Shown here: piece by piece, positions 59,018 through 64,000 of the stretch
Layout: the number at the start of each line of letters is the position of its first letter
Numbering within the stretch: position 1 is the stretch's first letter
From: Streptococcus salivarius
GTDB lineage: Bacteria; Bacillota; Bacilli; Lactobacillales; Streptococcaceae
Assembly: GCF_002094975.1 (NCBI RefSeq)
Contig: NZ_CP015283.1
Location: 2,031,501 to 2,095,500 of the forward strand
Direction: 5' to 3'
Length of the DNA: 64,000 bases
Position numbers and translations under genes: made by a program
The notes under the pieces: model-generated
Told to the model about the DNA's origin: nothing
The model's input: only the letters and a program-made list of their open reading frames with translations
The model's database searches: none

Positions 59018-59495
59018 AAGCAGTCAAAATTTCTTCCTGTAATCCAAACATTTCCGCTTCTTCTTCTGGGGTGTAATGGTCGTAGCCATTGATGTGAAGA
59101 AAACCGTGAACAGCCAAGAAGCCCATCTCACGCTCGAAACTATGGCCATAATCCTCAGCTTGCTCGTGAGCCTTATCAACAGAAATAAAGAGTTCACCGA
59201 TATAACTATCAAACTCTCCCATCATTTCAGCTAATTCAGGATTTTCAGCCAACTCTTCCTCATCAAAGCTAATGTCTAATTCAGGCTTATACTCCAAACT
59301 AATAACATCCGTTGGACGGTCCGTATCACGATATTCCAGGTTTAGCTCGTGGCTACGTTCGTTGGTTACAAATGTAACCGCCATTTCCTTGTCTTCCTTG
59401 CCAAGTCTTTGTGCTGCAAAATCTAGCAACTCCAAGGTTTGTTCTTTTAATTTCTCAGAGACTTGTCCAGTCTCATCAATCATTTCAATATACAT
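58998..59495 (-). CDS. ybeY: Endoribonuclease YbeY
   Basis: The 165-residue protein carries the YbeY zinc site [11 protein letters not shown] (three His, near residue 130), [18 protein letters not shown], and [20 protein letters not shown]. It is involved in 16S rRNA 3'-end maturation and quality control. It is the first gene of the ybeY-dgkA-era group. Confidence 0.94.
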   Translation of the reverse strand: MYIEMIDETGQVSEKLKEQTLELLDFAAQRLGKEDKEMAVTFVTNERSHELNLEYRDTDRPTDVISLEYKPELDISFDEEELAENPELAEMMGEFDSYIGELFISVDKAHEQAEDYGHSFEREMGFLAVHGFLHINGYDHYTPEEEAEMFGLQEEILTAYGLTRQ

Positions 59496-59656
59496 AAGAT
59501 ACTTTAGGAACGGCTATGATCACTTCAAGCATAGAACCGCTCGCTTCCTTTCACTAACTCATTAGCTTTTTTATACAAATACTCAAATACATAGAATACT
59601 AGTCCAGAGTATTTTTGGTCTAATATTAATCACCTCATTATACCATAAGGACACAG

Positions 59657-59695
59657 AAAAAGCAGACTTAAGGCTAATTGTCTGCTTTTTGTAGG
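59657..59695 (-). terminator. Bidirectional terminator after the licT-like gene
   Basis: Arms AAAGCAGAC and GTCTGCTTT around an 11-base loop, with T-runs on both strands, between the antiterminator gene and ybeY. Confidence 0.85.
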
Positions 59696-59711
59696 ACGTC
59701 TCTGGGAAGCG

Positions 59712-60554
59712 TTACTTATCTAAATTATCCCTAAGACGTTGAATATGAATGGTTAAAAAGACTTGTTCGTCTAAACTCAGCTCAAAGACATAACTTGTCT
59801 TGATATATGCAGCAATCTTTTGGGTACAGATAAAGGACTCTGGATAATTTATCTTAACTTGTTCATATAGAAAAGCATCATTCTTGCCACCACTAACTCC
59901 ACTCACAATACGTTGTGCTAGGTATTGGAGATGGGTCATAAAACGGTTATACGAGAAACTATCCTCCTCCAAATCATAACCAAAATGAAGACGGACAATG
60001 TCACTAATCCCAACCACAATTTGAGTCATCTGCCGGTCTTTTTCATGGAGACCTGCATCTTTTTGTGCATTAACAAAATGTAAAGCGACAGAGGCAGCCT
60101 CATCATCTTCCAACTGGACTTCTAAATCCTTGGCAATCAAACGAAGGGCTTGTTTCCCAATTTCATACTCCCGAGGATAAAATTTTCGAACCTCCCAAGC
60201 CAGAGGATTCTGCAAAGAAATACCCTCTCTACTTCTTTCAATAGCGTAATGTAGGTGGTCTGCAAGGGCAATGAAAAATGAGGGATCAAACTTGGTTTGC
60301 AGAACAGCCTCAGCAAAAGTAAGGATATTCAAAAAGACCTGCATTTCACCGTCAGGCAAATCGACATAAACACGAGACCATTCCTCTACTGCCTCTGTAT
60401 TTTCCAAAACAAAAGTCTTTTCAATCTTTTCCTTATCAACAAGGTCTCCAACCCTCTTTTGAAAGCCGAGTCCCTTACCCATGACAATATATTCCACATT
60501 ATTATCCAAAGCTTGGACAACATTGTTGTTTAAAACCTTTTCAATCTTCATCAT
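59712..60554 (-). CDS. BglG/LicT-family transcriptional antiterminator
   Basis: The 280-residue protein has an N-terminal RNA-binding CAT domain (KIEKVLNNNVVQALDNNVEY, IVMGKGLGFQKRVGDLVDKE) and two PRD domains with phosphorylatable His: FIALADHLHYAIERSREGIS (PRD1), AASVALHFVNAQKD, IVRLHFGYDLEEDSFSYNRF and FMTHLQYLAQRI (PRD2). It should bind a ribonucleic antiterminator hairpin upstream of a beta-glucoside PTS gene under PTS control. No PTS or 6-phospho-beta-glucosidase gene is next to it; downstream is a terminator. A cre-like sequence lies in its promoter. Confidence 0.9.
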   Translation of the reverse strand: MMKIEKVLNNNVVQALDNNVEYIVMGKGLGFQKRVGDLVDKEKIEKTFVLENTEAVEEWSRVYVDLPDGEMQVFLNILTFAEAVLQTKFDPSFFIALADHLHYAIERSREGISLQNPLAWEVRKFYPREYEIGKQALRLIAKDLEVQLEDDEAASVALHFVNAQKDAGLHEKDRQMTQIVVGISDIVRLHFGYDLEEDSFSYNRFMTHLQYLAQRIVSGVSGGKNDAFLYEQVKINYPESFICTQKIAAYIKTSYVFELSLDEQVFLTIHIQRLRDNLDK

Positions 60555-60563
60555 GATTCCTCG

Positions 60564-60577
60564 TTATAAAAGCGCTT
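60564..60577. promoter_or_regulatory. cre-like site upstream of the antiterminator
   Basis: Minus strand GTAAGCGCTTTTAT-type sequence matching the cre consensus with two mismatches, about 15 bases before the ATG. It could let CcpA repress the gene in glucose. Confidence 0.4.
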
Positions 60578-60619
60578 ACTTTATTTTACCAAATTTTTAA
60601 TGAGAAACCTATTTACTAC

Positions 60620-60648
60620 AAACAAAAAGTGCTGGCCTGACCAACACC
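60620..60648 (-). terminator. Terminator of recR
   Basis: Minus-strand GTGTTGG-TCAGG-CCAGCAC followed by TTTTTG, just after the recR stop. Confidence 0.85.
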
Positions 60649-60654
60649 TCTTAC

Positions 60655-61251
60655 TTATAATTCTGTTCGATTTTCGATAGCTCTTAGCAAGGTCACTTCA
60701 TCAGCATACTCAATGTCAGAACCGACGGCCAAACCACGCGCTAAACGAGTCACCTTGATTCCTGCAGGTTTAAGGACACGAGAAATATACATAGAGGTTG
60801 CCTCACCATCTGCTGTTGCATTAGTGGCGATGATAACCTCGTCAACCTCGCTGTCCATAAGACGGGTAATCAAACTTTTCAGGTTAATATCGTCTGGCCC
60901 AACACCATTCATAGGGGAAATAAGCCCTTGAAGCACATGGTAGAGACCACGGTATTCCTGAATCTTTTCCATAGCTGAAACATCTTTGGAGTCTTCAACA
61001 ACCAAAATCTTAGTACGGTCTCTAGTTTCATCGGTACAAATGTTACATGGATCATCATCTGTCAAACGACCACAGACCGAACAATAAGTCAATTCACGTT
61101 TTGCTGCCAAGAGGTTTTTTGCGAAATCATTGACATCTTCATCAGACATGCTAATGGTATAAAAAGCTAGGCGTGTCGCTGTTTTAGCCCCAATTCCAGG
61201 GAGTTTTGAAAAGCTATCAATCAGCTTCGCAATTGGAGTAGGATAAAGCAT
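60655..61251 (-). CDS. recR: Recombination protein RecR
   Basis: The 198-residue protein has the N-terminal helix-hairpin-helix [20 protein letters not shown], zinc-finger cysteines in [20 protein letters not shown], and the Toprim domain [40 protein letters not shown]. It loads RecA with RecFO. It follows pbp2b, as in pneumococcus. Confidence 0.95.
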   Translation of the reverse strand: MLYPTPIAKLIDSFSKLPGIGAKTATRLAFYTISMSDEDVNDFAKNLLAAKRELTYCSVCGRLTDDDPCNICTDETRDRTKILVVEDSKDVSAMEKIQEYRGLYHVLQGLISPMNGVGPDDINLKSLITRLMDSEVDEVIIATNATADGEATSMYISRVLKPAGIKVTRLARGLAVGSDIEYADEVTLLRAIENRTEL

Positions 61252-61349
61252 GAAGGCCTCCTGTTCTTTATATTTTTTTATTCATCACTTATCTTTTGTC
61301 ACTTTCATGGATAAGTCTTTACCCAAGAACAAATACTCAAACACTATAT

Positions 61350-61391
61350 CACAGAAAAATCCCTCGTGCAAGGCACAAGAGATTTTAGATA
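61350..61391 (-). terminator. Terminator of pbp2b
   Basis: Minus-strand arms AATCTCTTGTGC and GCACGAGGGATT (two G-T pairs) around CTT, then TTTCTG. Confidence 0.75.
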
Positions 61392-61392
61392 T

Positions 61393-63507
61393 TTAGTGAG
61401 TATTTTGATAAAGCTCCATGATAGATTTTACCGCATTTTGTTGGGCCTTGCTCTTAGAATCTAGAGCGTGTGGATACATAATACCTACAGCCAGCTTAGT
61501 GCCATCTTTGGCAGTCGCATAGGCAACCGCATTAAGGTTAACCGTTGTTACAGAATTACCGGAACCATCCGTCGCATATGTTTCGGCTGTCCCTGTTTTA
61601 CCACTAATCGGAATGATAGAACTTGCCATAGCTTTACCAGTCGCAAGGCTAGAGCCAGAATTGACCACATCATTGAAACCTTGTTGGATAAGGCCTAATT
61701 GCTCAGAATCGAGAGGTAAGGTATTTAATACACGTGTATCTACCGTTGAAGCTAGAGTTCCTAGACTACCATTAGCTCCTGCATCGTAGATACCTCCAAC
61801 AATATGGGGTGCTACACGTTTACCACCATTGGCAATTGAAGCAACATACTGAGCCAGCTGAATGGTTGTATAAGAGTCGTACTGACCAAAGGCCTCTGTC
61901 AAGACGTTGGCTACATTGTAATTCTTAGAAATGTAACCTTCTGATTCTCCAGGTAAATCAAGTCCTGTAGACACCCCCATACCAAAATCAGCATAGGTGT
62001 CACGAAGCGTCGTCATGGCCTTATCCATATTGTCAGTCGACAAGGCCATACCTGGAACATACTGTTGGCCAAGTAGTTTAATTGCAATCTGCACCATATA
62101 GGTATTTGATGAGTATTCTAGAGCCTGTGTCGCGGTAATAGCACGGCTACCTTGGTCTGTAAACCAAGATGTGATAGGGGCTGAACCGGCAATGTTGATG
62201 GGTTGGTCAGTCAAGACCTGATTTCCATAAATGGCACCTGAACGCCAACCAGCAGTTAAGGTTGCTCCCTTAACAACAGATCCTGGGATGAAGACATCAG
62301 TGATTGTTCCTAAGGCATTGGCCTTAAAATCTTGTGCTCCTTGTTCATGTTTTTGCCCTGCCATAGCAAGTACAGCACCAGTGTCAGCATTCATAACCAC
62401 TGCATACATTCCTTCAGAATAGGTTGCTTTATTCTCTGAAATTTCTGAAGAAAGCTGTTGACCTAGGATATCTTCAACTCCTTTTTGGAAATCAAGGTCG
62501 ATGGTCAACTGCAGATTGTTCCCCTTGCTGCCCTTTTGAGTGATTTTATCACTAGCAACTTCGCCTTCCTTGTCTACTGTAATCTCACGAACAGTATGTT
62601 TTCCTTGTAGTTTCTCTTCATATTCTTTTTCTAGATAGGACGTTCCTACACGGTCATTAAGGGCATACCCTTTTTTGAGGTACTCCTTGGCATCTTCTTG
62701 TGGCAAACCTGCTTCTGAACTTGAGACTTTCCCGATAAGAGGTGACAAGGCTGAATCAACCGTATGACGTTCCCAATCCTTAACAACCGTAATACCATTG
62801 AGTTCCTTCTGTTTAGCTGCTACAATCGCAATTTGTTCAGGCGTCAAGTCTCCTGTTTTCAATGTAACTGTTGAGAAATTAGAAACAGCATTCATCTGTG
62901 AGTAAATGTAGACAATCTTAAGCTCATCCTCAGAGTAATCCACTGCTTCATCAGGAACTGCATCAACAGCATTGTTGTAAATAGTAGCTTCAGCTAATTT
63001 ATTACCAAATTTATCTGTTTTCTTGTCGTTTGGAAGATCATTAACAACACGCTTATAAGTGGCAGAGTCCGCTAGATAGAAATCTCGTTTTTGACGTGCT
63101 GTTACCTTCGTTTCCGTCAGAGTCACCATGGTCGCCAACTTTTCAGCGACCTTCTTCATCGTATCTGATGACACCAAATTGCTACGTGTGAAGGTGATAA
63201 CATCCTTACTCTGGTTGGTCGTGAGGGCAACCCCTTTAGCATCAAAGATTTGCCCACGTTCGCTTGCAATCCTAACTGTATACTTAGAATTATCCTCTAA
63301 TTTCTTCGTATAAAACGATTTGTTATAAACCTGCATATAGGTCAAACGTGCAAAAAGCAACAAAAAAAGGACAAAGACTACACTAAAAAGCAAGTAAACA
63401 CGACGGGAGATGCTTACTGGCTTTCTAGGTTTATTCGCTCGTTTTTCTTTTCGTTTTTGGCGCCGTTTTTCCCATTTTTGACTGAGTTTTTTCGAAAATA
63501 ATGTCAC
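61393..63507 (-). CDS. pbp2b: Penicillin-binding protein 2B
   Basis: The 704-residue class B transpeptidase has a basic cytoplasmic start, one membrane helix (VYLLFSVVFVLFLLLFARLT), a PBP dimer domain (about 60-330, IASERGQIFDAKGVALTTNQ) and a transpeptidase domain with the SxxK in PGSVVKGATLTAGW (about residue 408), the SxN in EYSSNTYMVQIA (about 465) and the KTG in SGKTGTAETYATDG (about 635). It builds peripheral septal wall in streptococci. No substitution typical of resistance can be judged without alignment. recR lies 140 bases downstream. Confidence 0.92.
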   Translation of the reverse strand: MTLFSKKLSQKWEKRRQKRKEKRANKPRKPVSISRRVYLLFSVVFVLFLLLFARLTYMQVYNKSFYTKKLEDNSKYTVRIASERGQIFDAKGVALTTNQSKDVITFTRSNLVSSDTMKKVAEKLATMVTLTETKVTARQKRDFYLADSATYKRVVNDLPNDKKTDKFGNKLAEATIYNNAVDAVPDEAVDYSEDELKIVYIYSQMNAVSNFSTVTLKTGDLTPEQIAIVAAKQKELNGITVVKDWERHTVDSALSPLIGKVSSSEAGLPQEDAKEYLKKGYALNDRVGTSYLEKEYEEKLQGKHTVREITVDKEGEVASDKITQKGSKGNNLQLTIDLDFQKGVEDILGQQLSSEISENKATYSEGMYAVVMNADTGAVLAMAGQKHEQGAQDFKANALGTITDVFIPGSVVKGATLTAGWRSGAIYGNQVLTDQPINIAGSAPITSWFTDQGSRAITATQALEYSSNTYMVQIAIKLLGQQYVPGMALSTDNMDKAMTTLRDTYADFGMGVSTGLDLPGESEGYISKNYNVANVLTEAFGQYDSYTTIQLAQYVASIANGGKRVAPHIVGGIYDAGANGSLGTLASTVDTRVLNTLPLDSEQLGLIQQGFNDVVNSGSSLATGKAMASSIIPISGKTGTAETYATDGSGNSVTTVNLNAVAYATAKDGTKLAVGIMYPHALDSKSKAQQNAVKSIMELYQNTH

Positions 63508-63586
63508 TTTTTTTCCTCTATATTCTCATAAAAATTCTCTTTTATTTTATCACAAATAAGCTTTAGCAAACTTAAAAAAATGTCGA

Positions 63587-63632
63587 AATCTAAAAAAACT
63601 TGCCTCACTATAAGACATGTTTTTTAGATTAT
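63587..63632 (-). terminator. Terminator of nnrD
   Basis: Minus-strand long AT-rich stem AATCTAAAAAAC...GTTTTTTTAGATT, overlapping the nnrD stop codon, with internal mismatches. Confidence 0.65.
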
Positions 63633-64000
63633 AATGACAACTTTTTCATCCAGCTAGGAATGGCTTTACTGATATGAGTCGGTAAAACCACATAGGCATT
63701 TTTAGCCAAATCATCTGCGATAGCTGAGTGAAGCCAGACAGCAACTGTAACTGCTTTATAGGAGTCAACCGAAGCGAATTGGACCAGAAAACCAGTAATC
63801 ATACCAGCCAAAGTATCTCCCATGCCTCCTGTGGCTTGATAGGGGCCACCAACTTCTAAATGAGCTACTGTTTCACCTTGATAGACAGCGGTCTTGTGAC
63901 TCTTGGCAACTAGGATTGTCCCAGCTTGGAACTCTCCCAAGGCTTTCTGGGTGTTAGAGACTGTCTGCTCTGGAATCCTTAAACCAGACAAACGTTCCCA
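63629..64000 (-). CDS. nnrD: ADP-dependent NAD(P)H-hydrate dehydratase, C-terminal part
   Basis: The frame is open to the right edge of the window. The last about 124 residues show VAKSHKTAVYQGETVAHLEV and GGPYQATGGMGDTLAGMITG, the conserved (N)GGxGDTLAG nucleotide-binding motif of the ribokinase-like YjeF C-terminal domain, and AVWLHSAIADDLAKNAYVVL. It repairs hydrated NAD(P)H. The start is outside the window. pbp2b follows after 120 bases on the same strand. Confidence 0.85.
   Translation of the reverse strand, partial: WERLSGLRIPEQTVSNTQKALGEFQAGTILVAKSHKTAVYQGETVAHLEVGGPYQATGGMGDTLAGMITGFLVQFASVDSYKAVTVAVWLHSAIADDLAKNAYVVLPTHISKAIPSWMKKLSL

Overview
The window looks like a chromosome segment of a low-GC streptococcus of the salivarius group (S. 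thermophilus or S. salivarius). The evidence is the streptococcal gene neighbourhoods: ccpA divergent from pepQ; era-dgkA-ybeY; mutM-coaE-pmrA-rpmG-secG-rnr-smpB; pbp2b-recR; and an aro operon ending in an LCP gene. Several decayed genes (a nonsense codon near the start of degV, an IS-truncated glycosyltransferase, a dead small membrane-protein gene) fit the pseudogene-rich S. thermophilus, but the species cannot be fixed from sequence reading alone.

Layout. 0-3 kb is a scar: the 3' part of a DHA2-type MFS transporter, a truncated IS1182-like transposase, and a convergent two-domain glycosyltransferase cut inside its second domain at the IS edge. 3-7 kb holds cutC and a TetR regulator, a degV gene with an early stop, and a CynX-like MFS transporter. 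6.8-13.8 kb is an accessory cluster: two paralogous alpha/beta hydrolases about 90% identical, a third, more distant hydrolase, an XRE regulator paired with a CPBP membrane protease, and two paralogous ParE/RelE-type toxin-antitoxin pairs. 13.85-14.45 kb is non-coding and rich in inverted repeats.

14.5-25.6 kb looks like the remains of an integrative conjugative element next to the 3' end of rlmD. It holds a TetR-controlled pair of ABC half-transporters, a complete ECF transporter (fused double ATPase, EcfT, Trep_Strep-type S component), a truncated IS3-family orfB, a TraG/VirD4 coupling-protein fragment, a small methyltransferase, and an rlmD whose last ~94 codons look element-derived.

25.8-28.4 kb carries an unusual three-gene operon: an AhpD-like protein, an acyl-CoA-dehydrogenase-fold flavoprotein and a TDT transporter. 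28.5-40 kb is a nearly complete shikimate/Phe/Tyr operon (aroD-aroE-aroB-aroC-tyrA-ylbF-like-hydroxyacid dehydrogenase-aroA-aroK-pheA-LCP), preceded by an RlmI-like methyltransferase gene that appears to be transcribed without a leader. It lacks only DAHP synthase. 40-49.5 kb has ltaS, a 61-residue protein, enolase, a YueI-family gene, glycerate kinase, an MmcQ/EVE-like fusion, ccpA and pepQ.

49.6-64 kb is translation, RNA, DNA-repair and envelope housekeeping on the minus strand: an S1 protein, a HAD-cyclophilin fusion, smpB, rnr, secG, a short GTG-started rpmG, pmrA, coaE, mutM, era, dgkA, ybeY, an orphan licT-type antiterminator, recR, pbp2b and the 3' part of nnrD. I saw no rRNA, tRNA or CRISPR array. 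All identifications are by motif and context reading; no database search was run.
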